Below, piece by piece: positions 7,930 through 18,279 of a stretch of DNA of 64,000 nt (positions within the stretch are counted from its first letter, which is position 1; each line of letters opens with the position of its first letter). Origin of the DNA: CAIWAH01 sp964602595 (GTDB taxonomy: Bacteria; Verrucomicrobiota; Verrucomicrobiia; Limisphaerales; UBA9464); assembly GCA_964602595.1 (NCBI GenBank), contig CAZRRO010000002.1:496001-560000 (forward strand), written 5' to 3'. The notes under the pieces were generated by a model. That model saw only the letters and a list, made by a program, of their open reading frames with translations. It ran no database searches and had not been told where the DNA came from. A program made the position numbers and the translations under genes.

Positions 7930-8841
7930 TCACTCCGCCGCCCAGAGTCGGCCCGATTGGAGCCATTCGGCCATCAGGGCGCGGAAGGCGAGCGACGGTG
8001 GTTCCTCGCGCGGGCCTTTCCACACGAGCACCAGCGGGATGGTCTGCGCCGGCAGCAGCGGGACCGGGTGCCAGCGCCCGGAGCGGTCCGATTCGCCGAG
8101 GCATTCCGGCACCACGCCGATGCCGACGCCGCTCTCCACGTAACGCAGCACGGTCCCGATCAGGCTGGGAGTGTGGCCGAGCTTGGGCGTGAACCCCGCC
8201 TGCCGGCAGGCGGCCAGGATCTCGTCGTGCAGGCCGCCGCCTTCCCGCCGGGCCAGCACCACCAGCGTCTGGTCCGCGAGTTCCCGCCAGCGCAGGGATT
8301 TCCGGCCGGCCAGGGGATGACCGCTGGGCACGGCGGCGCACAGGCGTTCTTCCCGCAATCGCAACGTGTCCATGCGCAGCGCCGAATGGGCCAGCACCGG
8401 CCGGGTCAGTCCCAGGTCCAGCCGGCCGCTGGCGACCATTTCCCAAACCCGTTCCGGCGTGCGCTCTTCCAGGTAAACCGTCACGTCGGGGCAGCGCCGA
8501 CGGTATTCCTCCAGCACCCGGCCAAGGAACGGCAGCGTAGGCGGCCCAATGTAGCCGAGGCGCAGTTCACCCAACTGGCCCGCCGCCGCCCGGCGCACGC
8601 GGCGCACGGTGCCGTCGAGGCGTTCCAGCAGCAGGCCGGTGTCTTCGAGGAGCAGCTTGCCGGCGGCGGTCAGGCTCACGACCCGGCGGGTGCGCGCGAC
8701 CAACTCGACGCCCAGTTCGGCCTCCAGCTCCTTGAGCGCCCGGCTGAGGGCCGGTTGGACGACGTTGAGCCGCCGCGCAGCGCGGGAGAAGCTGAGGTCC
8801 TCGGCAATGGCCTGGAAGTAGCGCAGGTGGCGGAGGTCCAT
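7930..8841 (-). CDS. LysR-family transcriptional regulator
   Basis: A 303-residue LysR-type regulator. Residues 1-60 form the winged HTH (MDLRHLRYFQAIAEDLSFSR, then AARRLNVVQPALSRALKELE). The remainder is the two-lobe substrate-binding fold (LRLGYIGPPTLPFLGRVL ... VVPECLGE). The start at 8841 gives the standard family N-terminus; an upstream in-frame ATG at 8868 would add nine atypical residues and overlap the operator. It is divergent from the antiporter at 8930, with two palindromes between them, the classic arrangement of a LysR regulator controlling its neighbour and itself. The inducer is unknown. Confidence 0.93.
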   Translation of the reverse strand: MDLRHLRYFQAIAEDLSFSRAARRLNVVQPALSRALKELEAELGVELVARTRRVVSLTAAGKLLLEDTGLLLERLDGTVRRVRRAAAGQLGELRLGYIGPPTLPFLGRVLEEYRRRCPDVTVYLEERTPERVWEMVASGRLDLGLTRPVLAHSALRMDTLRLREERLCAAVPSGHPLAGRKSLRWRELADQTLVVLARREGGGLHDEILAACRQAGFTPKLGHTPSLIGTVLRYVESGVGIGVVPECLGESDRSGRWHPVPLLPAQTIPLVLVWKGPREEPPSLAFRALMAEWLQSGRLWAAE

Positions 8842-8861
8842 GCGCGCATTATCGCGGCCCG

Positions 8862-8891
8862 CTATCAATGCGATAGGGAAATGCTATTTCC
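8862..8891. promoter_or_regulatory. Tandem palindromes, probable LysR operator
   Basis: Two adjacent palindromes lie in the divergent LysR/antiporter intergenic region. CTATCAATGCGATAG (8862-8876) fits the T-N11-A LysR-box pattern. Directly abutting it, GGAAATGCTATTTCC (8877-8891) is a second perfect inverted repeat. They begin about 21 bases from the LysR start codon and end about 40 bases before the antiporter start, consistent with recognition and activation half-sites. Confidence 0.6.
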
Positions 8892-8929
8892 GCGAACAGC
8901 CGCGGCGTGGTTCACTGGCGTGGTCGCCG

Positions 8930-10240
8930 ATGAACAATCTCCACCTGGCCGTTCAGTTCTTCCTGCAGATCGCCGTGATCCTGCTGTTTTGCCGGCTGGT
9001 CGGGGCCGTCGCGGCGCGCTTCGGTCAACCCCAGGTGGTGGCCGAGATGATCGCCGGCGTGTTCCTCGGGCCGTCGCTGTTCGGCCTGCTGGCGCCCGGG
9101 GCGCAGGAGTGGCTCTTCCCGTGGGACCGGACCCAACTGACCCGCGACACGCAGTCCTACCTCTTCCCGGCGTCGCAGCTCGGGCTGGCGCTCTACATGT
9201 TCATCGTGGGCATGGAATTCCGCGTGGACATCGTCCAGAAGCGGCTGAAGAGCTCCATCGCGGTGTCCGCGGCCGGCATGGTGGCGCCCTTCATTCTCGG
9301 CGCCGGGCTGGCGTGGGTGTTTTTCCATTACACCGAGCTGTTCCCGAAGAAGACGTCGCTGATGGAAGCCATGCTGTTCCTCGGGGCGTCCATGTGCATC
9401 ACCGCCTTCCCCATGCTGGCGCGGATCATCCACTTCAAGAAGCTCGCCGGCACGACCATGGGCACGGTGGCGCTGGGTGCCGGGGCGATTGATGACGCGA
9501 CGGCGTGGTGCCTGCTCGCGGTGGTGCTCGCCAGCTTCGACCAGAACTGGAGCCACGCGCTGGTGAACATCGGCGGCGGGGCCGGCTATGTCGCGCTGAC
9601 CCTGCTGGTCATCCGGCCGTTGCTGGCGCGGTTCGGCGATCGGCTGACCCGGGAGGGCCACCTGACGGAGGCTGGGCTCGTCGTCGGCCTGGCGCTGATG
9701 GCGCTCGGCGCGTGGTTCACCGACCTGGTTGGCCTGCACGCGGTGTTCGGGGCCTTCGTGATGGGCACCGCCATGCCGCGCGGCGCCGTGTGCCGCGATC
9801 TGATCGGCCGGATCCAGCCGCTGACCGTGGCGCTGCTCCTGCCGCTGTTCTTCACCTATTCCGGCCTGAACACGAAGATCGGGCTGCTGAACTCCGGCTT
9901 CCTCTGGCTGATGTGCGGCGCCGTGCTGGTCGCCGCCGTGCTGGGCAAGGGCGTCGCGTGCTGGCTTGCGGCCCGCGCCACCGGCATCTCAAACCGCGAG
10001 GCGCTCGGCATCGGCACGCTGATGAACGCACGCGGGCTGATGGAACTGATCATCATCAACATCGGCCTCCAGCGCGGCGTCATCTCGGAGGGCCTGTTCG
10101 CGACGCTCGTCATCATGGCCGTGATCACCACGCTGATGGCGTCGCCTATCTTCGAGCGGCTCGTGGGCACCGGCCGCTACCTGCCGGTTGCCGAGCCCGA
10201 TGCCGAACCCGTCGGCGAAGCCCCCGCGGCCCGCGCCTGA
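8930..10240 (+). CDS. Cation:proton antiporter (CPA2 family, KefB/NhaS3-like)
   Basis: A membrane protein of 436 residues with about 12 hydrophobic helices. It shows CPA2 features: VVAEMIAGVFLGPSLFG near the N-terminus, the discontinuous-helix regions GASMCITAFPMLARI and GAGAIDDATAWCLLAVV (the paired Asp of the ion-binding site), and GTLMNARGLMELI near the C-terminus. It lacks a cytoplasmic TrkA-N/KTN domain, so it is the short form. It exchanges Na+ or K+ for protons at the inner membrane. I chose the ATG at 8930; the upstream open frame overlaps the LysR gene. Regulation by the divergent LysR protein is likely. Confidence 0.9.
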   Translation: MNNLHLAVQFFLQIAVILLFCRLVGAVAARFGQPQVVAEMIAGVFLGPSLFGLLAPGAQEWLFPWDRTQLTRDTQSYLFPASQLGLALYMFIVGMEFRVDIVQKRLKSSIAVSAAGMVAPFILGAGLAWVFFHYTELFPKKTSLMEAMLFLGASMCITAFPMLARIIHFKKLAGTTMGTVALGAGAIDDATAWCLLAVVLASFDQNWSHALVNIGGGAGYVALTLLVIRPLLARFGDRLTREGHLTEAGLVVGLALMALGAWFTDLVGLHAVFGAFVMGTAMPRGAVCRDLIGRIQPLTVALLLPLFFTYSGLNTKIGLLNSGFLWLMCGAVLVAAVLGKGVACWLAARATGISNREALGIGTLMNARGLMELIIINIGLQRGVISEGLFATLVIMAVITTLMASPIFERLVGTGRYLPVAEPDAEPVGEAPAARA

Positions 10241-10262
10241 ATGGGGACGGCCGGAGCACGCC

Positions 10263-12659
10263 TTACGGTTTCAGCGCTTCCCGCGGCACCCGGGGCGTGG
10301 CCAAGTCCATTACCCAATCGTTGTGCCGGAACCAACGCACCGGAACGCTGGCCAAGTCCGCCTCGGGATCCACCACCGGCTGGAAGGGCCGCCGATTGAC
10401 CGACATACGCGTCAACGCGGTGACGGCCGGACGGCGGCCGTATTCCTTTTCCCACAGTTCCGCCACCCTCCGGGCGTAACGACGCAGGTAGAACGGTTGC
10501 AGGCTGACGTGCAGGAACTTCGATTGCGGCAGGTCCCGCAGGCAGTTCCACAGGATGGCCGGGGGCTGGCCGGGCCGGATAAGCTCATCGGTGATGGCCC
10601 GCAGCGGCAGCAGGTCCTTGGCTTCGGGCCCGAGGTTCCCGAAATGGAGGACGAGCGTGTTCCCGTCGGCCGGCGCTTCCCGGAGGTTTCGTCCCAGGCC
10701 CTGGCCCGGCGGATTCTTCCAGGCCGCGACGCGCAGGCGGGCGGGTTGCGCGGGTGGGGTCTGGATCAGGGCTGGGTCCTCGATGACGAGGAACGGGGCG
10801 ATGCCCGTGGGTTCGCCTTCCAAGGCGAACGGCCGCATGGCCCGAAGATAGGGGGATAGGGCCCCGGTCTGGTCGCGGTTGCGGAAAGTGCCGAACAGCG
10901 CCCGGACCGTCGCCCGCCGCTGGGCATCACCCGCGGGATCAACCCCGGGCAACTCGAGTTGTCGGGCGAGCACCGCCACCTGCTTGGCCTCGGCCGCCTC
11001 GGCCGCCATGCCGCCGCCGCGCAGGCCGTCCGCCACCGCGTCGAGAATCTGGAACAGGGTCACGGTGCGCCGGACTGACGTCGGTTGCCGGCCATGGAGT
11101 TGCTGCCAGAGCACGCGAACCCGTTCGCGGGCCTCGGCCTCATTGCGGGGCGGATTGGGACCGGCGAGCGGGTTATAAATGATCCGCGCACCGACTACGG
11201 CCTCCAGGGTGGGAACCAGTTCCGGCATCTGGGTCCAGTCAATCCGGCCCGGCCAGACTTGCCGGTGGATGACCCGCTCCCCACGCCATTCCGGCCAATG
11301 AATCACCGCGCCGTTGGTGCCTTCCGGGGCGATGACCTTGGCGTCGCGGACGAACAGGCTGAGGCCGTCGGAATCGTGCTCGTCGGACTTGAGCCGCCAA
11401 CTGAAACGCAGGCCTTCGTAAGTGGCCCGCGCGTCACCGGGGATGAAGTAGTGCCGCAGTGGGAACAGGGACTGCCACACCATCCAGACCACGACAAACG
11501 GGGCCACGGACCGACCCAGTGGCAGGCGGGTCCGCGATGCCGGAAGGACCGGGGTTGGCGGCAGTTTCCAGCCAAGGGTCGCCCCGATGCCCGGCAGGAG
11601 GAGGATCCCCGCGGTGAACCAACCCCAGTCCGGCTTCACGAACCGCGGCCGCCGAAACCAACGGGCCACACGTTCCGGCCAGTCCGCTTCGAGGAAGATC
11701 AGCGCGGTCGTGAACCCGACGAGCGGGAACCAGTCGATGTTGTCGTAGAGTAGGAACCGGTTCGTCGTATGAAACATCCCCATCATGAGGATGCCCATGA
11801 TCCGGAACCGCGGCAGTAGCAGCAGGAAGCCGATCACCAGGTCGAAGATCAGGCCGATGTAGGAAATGAGGAAGGCGAACGCGGTGTGGTGCAGGATGCC
11901 CGTGATGAAATCCAACTGGCCGGCGCTGAGGTAAGCCTTGTAGGGCTCCAGCATGTGCGCGTCGTGGAACCGCCAGCGCAGCGGCACGGCGTCCAGCATC
12001 CAGTCGGTGCTGATCTTGGCGACGCCGCCATAGAAATACATCACCACGAGCTGGCCGCGGAGCAGCACCAGCGTCCAGAATGGCACCGTGTCCGGCCCCT
12101 TGCCCTGACCCTTCCGCAGGGCATCAAGGCTGAACCGCCGGGCGGCCGGCATCCACACCAGGAGGAAGGCGAAGAGCAGTTCGACGTAATAGTGGCTTTG
12201 CCAATAGGTGCGGGTCGATTCGATCGCAAACAGGTAACCCCACAGCAGGAACACGCCCGCCGCCGCCACCCGGTAGAACAAGCCGGCCGCCATCAGGAGG
12301 CCGCAGATTCCCAGGGCCCAGACCAGCGCGTGCATCGCGCCCGCCGGCAGCATCGGCAGCCAGCCAAACCCTTCATACGGGAAGTGGAACTGGAGATCGG
12401 CGCCCGTGTAGTAGGTCTCCAACGGAATGGTTCCGCTGGTGATCTGCGAAGGCCGGACCAACGACCGGGCCTCCAGCGCCATGACCAGCCCGAACGCGAT
12501 GCGCAAGGCCGCCAACGACGCACCGCTCACCGGCGCAGCCAACCAGTCCTTGAACCGATCCCACCAAATCGCCGACGGGGTGGTCGGCGCCTGATCTTCG
12601 GGTCCGGCCGGAACAGGGCCAGGCCGGGATGACTGCTCGGACTTCTTTTGGTTCTTCAT
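10263..12659 (-). CDS. Vitamin K-dependent gamma-carboxylase-like / HTTM-domain membrane protein
   Basis: A 798-residue protein with an N-terminal multi-helix membrane domain (about residues 45-440) and a large lumen-like C-terminal part. The HTTM pattern is clear: ALRIAFGLVMALEARSL, FPYEGFGWLP, YYVELLFAFLLVWMPAARRF and VVMYFYGGVAKISTDWM. Lys215 of the last motif aligns with the catalytic-base Lys218 of animal gamma-glutamyl carboxylase. The segment SLFPLRHYFIPGDARATYEG is also shared with the family. About 110 further in-frame residues upstream are atypical, so I start at the ATG at 12659. Function in bacteria is not settled; epoxidation or carboxylation of a quinol-linked substrate is inference. 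Convergent with the antiporter, divergent from cutC. Confidence 0.82.
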   Translation of the reverse strand: MKNQKKSEQSSRPGPVPAGPEDQAPTTPSAIWWDRFKDWLAAPVSGASLAALRIAFGLVMALEARSLVRPSQITSGTIPLETYYTGADLQFHFPYEGFGWLPMLPAGAMHALVWALGICGLLMAAGLFYRVAAAGVFLLWGYLFAIESTRTYWQSHYYVELLFAFLLVWMPAARRFSLDALRKGQGKGPDTVPFWTLVLLRGQLVVMYFYGGVAKISTDWMLDAVPLRWRFHDAHMLEPYKAYLSAGQLDFITGILHHTAFAFLISYIGLIFDLVIGFLLLLPRFRIMGILMMGMFHTTNRFLLYDNIDWFPLVGFTTALIFLEADWPERVARWFRRPRFVKPDWGWFTAGILLLPGIGATLGWKLPPTPVLPASRTRLPLGRSVAPFVVVWMVWQSLFPLRHYFIPGDARATYEGLRFSWRLKSDEHDSDGLSLFVRDAKVIAPEGTNGAVIHWPEWRGERVIHRQVWPGRIDWTQMPELVPTLEAVVGARIIYNPLAGPNPPRNEAEARERVRVLWQQLHGRQPTSVRRTVTLFQILDAVADGLRGGGMAAEAAEAKQVAVLARQLELPGVDPAGDAQRRATVRALFGTFRNRDQTGALSPYLRAMRPFALEGEPTGIAPFLVIEDPALIQTPPAQPARLRVAAWKNPPGQGLGRNLREAPADGNTLVLHFGNLGPEAKDLLPLRAITDELIRPGQPPAILWNCLRDLPQSKFLHVSLQPFYLRRYARRVAELWEKEYGRRPAVTALTRMSVNRRPFQPVVDPEADLASVPVRWFRHNDWVMDLATPRVPREALKP

Positions 12660-12828
12660 CTCGAGTCGCCGCGGCCACCAGGCTGCGGACGCTGCTTCGT
12701 GGAGTGCTGGGACGGACGGTAACGGCCACGGGGCGGATCGGTCCAAGACAAAACCCGCGCCGCCGGGCGAGGGCCATAGGCTTCGCCCAACGCTCGCCGC
12801 CGGCCACGAATTGGGGTCTACTGCGGCC

Positions 12829-13587
12829 ATGCAATCGCGTCGTCGGATCGAAGTGTGCGTGGACTCGGTGGATTCGGCCCTGGCGGCCGCCCGCGGCGGG
12901 GCGGATCGGCTGGAATTGTGCGCCGCGCTCGGTGAGGGCGGACTGACCCCGACCGCCGGGCTGATGGAAGTGGTGCGGCAGAAGGTTTCCCTACCCATCG
13001 CCGCGATGGTTCGTCCGCGGGCCGGGGACTTCTGCTACGACGCGGATGAGTTTGAGATCATGCGACGTGACCTGGCGCTGCTGAAACAGCTCGGGGCCGA
13101 CATGATTGTGTTCGGCATCCTCGCGCCCGACGGTTCGGTGGACCACGCCCGGGCGGCGCAACTGATCGCCGAAGCCCGGCCGCTGCCGGTCACGTTCCAC
13201 CGGGCCTTTGACGTCGCCGCGGATGCACGGGCGGCCCTCGAAACGCTGGTGGAACTCGGCGTGGAACGGGTGCTCACTTCGGGCCAGGAAAAGTCCGTGC
13301 TCGAAGGCCTGGAGCTGATCACGGAACTCGTCCGCGTCGCCGGCGACCGGATCATCGTCGTGCCTGGCGGCGGGATCACCGAACGCAACCTGCCCCGCAT
13401 CCTGCGCGAATGCCGGGCCCGCGAATTCCACGTGTCCGCCAGCGCGACCCGGGACAGCCGGATGGCGCATCGCAACACCCGCGTGCCGATGGGCCGCGTG
13501 CTGGCGGCCTCTGAGTTCTCCGTGTCGGTGGCGGACGCCAGCCGCGTGCAGAAGTTCCGCGGATTGGCCGACGACCTTCCCGCGTAG
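12829..13587 (+). CDS. cutC: CutC-family protein (copper homeostasis CutC)
   Basis: A 252-residue TIM-barrel protein. Motifs typical of CutC are present: IEVCVDSVDSALAAARGGAD, RLELCA, MVRPRAGDFCY, FHRAFD, RVLTSGQ and VVPGGGIT. Cytoplasmic. Long described as a copper-homeostasis factor in E. coli, although that role is disputed. It starts at the ATG at 12829; the 170-base gap to the divergent carboxylase-like gene should carry both promoters. It converges with mutS. Confidence 0.93.
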   Translation: MQSRRRIEVCVDSVDSALAAARGGADRLELCAALGEGGLTPTAGLMEVVRQKVSLPIAAMVRPRAGDFCYDADEFEIMRRDLALLKQLGADMIVFGILAPDGSVDHARAAQLIAEARPLPVTFHRAFDVAADARAALETLVELGVERVLTSGQEKSVLEGLELITELVRVAGDRIIVVPGGGITERNLPRILRECRAREFHVSASATRDSRMAHRNTRVPMGRVLAASEFSVSVADASRVQKFRGLADDLPA

Positions 13588-13598
13588 GGATGGCCGGA

Positions 13599-13616
13599 CG
13601 GGCGCACCGACGCCCG
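13599..13616. terminator. Short hairpin between convergent cutC and mutS
   Basis: CGGGCG and CGCCCG arms separated by six bases lie in the 45-base gap between the ends of cutC and mutS. No U-tract follows on either strand, so it is at best a weak or factor-assisted bidirectional terminator. Confidence 0.3.
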
Positions 13617-13632
13617 CAGTGCGAAGCCAGGT

Positions 13633-16359
<2,727 letters not shown>

Positions 16360-16548
16360 TGTGGCGGCCAGACTACGGAGCGGGAGGTCCTAGGCAAGGT
16401 GGTCCGCGGCGAAAGGCATACCACCGGTGGAGGTTTTTCGGTCGTGCCGCACGAAATTCCTCGCTTAGCACGTCACCCATTCGCTACAAGCAACACAACA
16501 CGCCCGTGTAATCTGAAAATGTTCTTACCAACCCAGGGCAATTGGATC

Positions 16549-16556
16549 GGAGGTGA
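16549..16556 (+). promoter_or_regulatory. Near-perfect Shine-Dalgarno of the 24-aa basic peptide gene
   Basis: GGAGGTGA, eight consecutive bases complementary to the 16S rRNA 3' end, lies 5 bases before the ATG at 16562. It is much stronger than the ribosome sites of most genes in this window and is a main reason to call the tiny downstream frame a gene. Confidence 0.75.
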
Positions 16557-16561
16557 GATTC

Positions 16562-16636
16562 ATGGCAGCTAAGAAGAAAGCCGCAGTTAAGAAAGTGGCG
16601 AAGAAGGCCGCGAAGAAAGCGGCAAAGAAGAAGTAG
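16562..16636 (+). CDS. 24-aa lysine/alanine histone-H1-like peptide
   Basis: A very small gene that encodes almost only Ala, Lys and Val, with 13 of 24 residues Lys, in AKK/KKA repeats like the C-terminal tail of histone H1 or bacterial Hc1/AlgP-type proteins. It would bind nucleic acid non-specifically. Evidence that it is real: a near-perfect ribosome site 5 bases upstream, about 180 bases of free upstream sequence, and a strong terminator hairpin starting 17 bases after the stop, making a compact monocistronic unit. It could also be a fragment of a longer basic protein, but no flanking coding sequence continues it. Probably highly expressed; the role in nucleoid compaction is inference. 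Confidence 0.7.
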   Translation: MAAKKKAAVKKVAKKAAKKAAKKK

Positions 16637-16652
16637 TTCTCACCCTCCACCT

Positions 16653-16701
16653 GAGGCGGAAGCGGCCCGGTTCGTCCGAGAAGCTTCCGCCTCTGTATTT
16701 T
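16653..16701 (+). terminator. Rho-independent terminator after the basic peptide gene
   Basis: Perfect 11-base arms GAGGCGGAAGC (16653-16663) and GCTTCCGCCTC (16683-16693) are separated by 19 bases and followed by TGTATTTT. Strong stem with a T-rich tail. Confidence 0.8.
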
Positions 16702-16760
16702 CCGGGACGCCGCGCGTTCGCGCTTCTGTTGCCGGCCGCCGCCCGATACAACGGCCCCGC

Positions 16761-17483
16761 ATGGCCCGCCTTGTCTTCGACATCGAAACCTCTGCGCTCC
16801 CGCTCGAAAATTTCGACGAAGCCCAGCAGGAATATCTCTTCCGGGACGCCGAACGGCTTGTTACCGAGGAGGATAAGGCCCGGCGCCGGGCCGAGATTTC
16901 CCAGCAGTTCAACCTCTGGCCATTCACCGCCCAGGTTGTCTGCATCGCCATGGTCAACGCGGACAGCGGCAAGGGCCGCGTGCTCTACCAGGCCGACGAT
17001 TTCGACGAGACGGAGGAAGACGGCGAGGCGGTCGTCGAATTTGCGCCGCAGGTCGACGAGGCCGAACTGCTCACCGCCTTCTGGGACGCCGCCCAACGCT
17101 ACGACACCGTCGTCACCTTCAACGGCCGCGGCTTCGACGTGCCGTTCCTCTACCTCCGCTCCGCCCTGCTCAACGTGCCGATCTCCCGCAAGGATTGGCT
17201 GGGCTACCGCTACCAGGTGGATCCGCACTGCGACCTCGCGGAGCAATTCACCTTCTACAACGTGAGCGGCCGCGAGGGCGCCGCCCGGAAGTTCAACTTG
17301 GACTTCTACTGCAAGGCCTTCGGCATTCCGTCGCCCAAGTCCATGGGCGTGACCGGGCTCGACGTGAACGACCTCCTGGCCGAGGGCCGCTACCGGGACA
17401 TCGCGGAATACTGCCTCCGCGACGTCCACGCGACCGTGGAGCTGTATCGCATCTGGCGCGACCGACTGGCGGGCATCAAGTAA
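16761..17483 (+). CDS. Predicted 3'-5' exonuclease, PolB-type ribonuclease H-like (DEDDy)
   Basis: A 240-residue stand-alone exonuclease domain. The three Exo motifs are visible: LVFDIET (Asp7, Glu9), VVTFNGRGFDVPFLYLR (Exo II) and YCLRDVHATVELYRIW (Exo III). This is the arrangement of the PolB-exonuclease-related family (DNA_pol_B_exo2). It has no polymerase domain. A role in DNA repair or RNA processing is likely but unspecified. It starts at an ATG about 60 bases after the terminator of the basic peptide gene and stands alone. Confidence 0.87.
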   Translation: MARLVFDIETSALPLENFDEAQQEYLFRDAERLVTEEDKARRRAEISQQFNLWPFTAQVVCIAMVNADSGKGRVLYQADDFDETEEDGEAVVEFAPQVDEAELLTAFWDAAQRYDTVVTFNGRGFDVPFLYLRSALLNVPISRKDWLGYRYQVDPHCDLAEQFTFYNVSGREGAARKFNLDFYCKAFGIPSPKSMGVTGLDVNDLLAEGRYRDIAEYCLRDVHATVELYRIWRDRLAGIK

Positions 17484-17554
17484 GCCGCGGGAGTTTCCGC
17501 GCGTGGATTCCCGCTCCGGACCGCGGCGGAAACCGCCTTGGCCCCGTGGCATCC

Positions 17555-17607
17555 TTTACCGGGGCTTAACAATTTTCCCGCCGTGACCTCACACGGGCTT
17601 TACCGCC
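17555..17607 (+). promoter_or_regulatory. Shared upstream module (copy 1), with 11-bp-phased repeats
   Basis: Lies 85-138 bases upstream of the EF-hand gene. TTTACC, TTAACA and a second TTTACC start at 17555, 17566 and 17599, offsets of 11 and 44 bases (multiples of one helical turn). An ungapped copy with 36 of 53 identical bases occurs at 20451-20503, at a similar distance from the first CotH gene. TTAACA could also serve as a -35 element. This looks like a site for an OmpR/PhoB-type regulator that binds 11-bp direct repeats. Confidence 0.5.
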
Positions 17608-17692
17608 ACGGGACAAGTTGCCCCCGAAGTTCGCCGTGGAACTCCGGGCTGGAAGTGTTGTATCCGCTTTCACCAAAACTGATTCCCGTGTC

Positions 17693-18271
17693 ATGAAAAC
17701 TCTCTCTCCCGCCGCCTTCGCCCTGCTGGCCGGCCTTTCCACCTTCGCACTCGTGGCCCAGCAACCGGCACCCGCCGAAGACCGACCCGAACGGCCGCAA
17801 CGCCGCGAAGGTGGCCCAGGCGGGCGCGGCGCCCAGTTCCAGCGGGCCAATCCGCTGTTGCAGGCCCTCGACACCGACAAGAATGGCGAACTGTCCGCCA
17901 CCGAGATCGCCGCGGCGCCAACGGCCCTGAAGACGCTCGACAAGAACGGTGACGGCAAGCTCGGCCCCGACGAGCTGCGTCCGCCCCAACCCGAAGGTCA
18001 ACGCGGCGGTCCCCGCGCCAACGACAACACCGAGGCCGTGACGCGGCTCATGGCGAATGACAAGAACGGTGACGGCAAGCTGAGCGTCGACGAGATGCCC
18101 GAGCGGATGAAGCGCATCGTGGCCCGCGCCGACGTCAACAAGGATGGTTTCGCGACCAAGGAAGAGATTGCCCAGGCGCTCAACGACCAGGGTGGAAATC
18201 GCGGCCCGGGCGGCCCGGAAGGCGATCGTCCCCAACGGCAGGAGCGGCGTCCCGAAGCCCAGCCCAAGTGA
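17693..18271 (+). CDS. Secreted EF-hand calcium-binding protein
   Basis: A 192-residue exported protein. An N-terminal signal peptide (MKTLSPAAFALLAGLSTFAL, cleaved near AQQ) is followed by a Pro/Arg/Gly-rich linker. Four EF-hand loops follow: DTDKNGELSATE, DKNGDGKLGPDE, DKNGDGKLSVDE and DVNKDGFATKEE. The C-terminal tail is again Gly/Pro/Arg/Gln-rich. It probably acts in the periplasm or on the surface as a Ca2+ sensor or scaffold. It is the first gene of a group with ApbE-DUF2271 and PepSY genes: its stop overlaps an in-frame GTG of the next gene (GTGA). Upstream in-frame codons are ignored because the signal peptide begins at 17693. Confidence 0.85.
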   Translation: MKTLSPAAFALLAGLSTFALVAQQPAPAEDRPERPQRREGGPGGRGAQFQRANPLLQALDTDKNGELSATEIAAAPTALKTLDKNGDGKLGPDELRPPQPEGQRGGPRANDNTEAVTRLMANDKNGDGKLSVDEMPERMKRIVARADVNKDGFATKEEIAQALNDQGGNRGPGGPEGDRPQRQERRPEAQPK

Positions 18272-18279
18272 TCCCGTCC

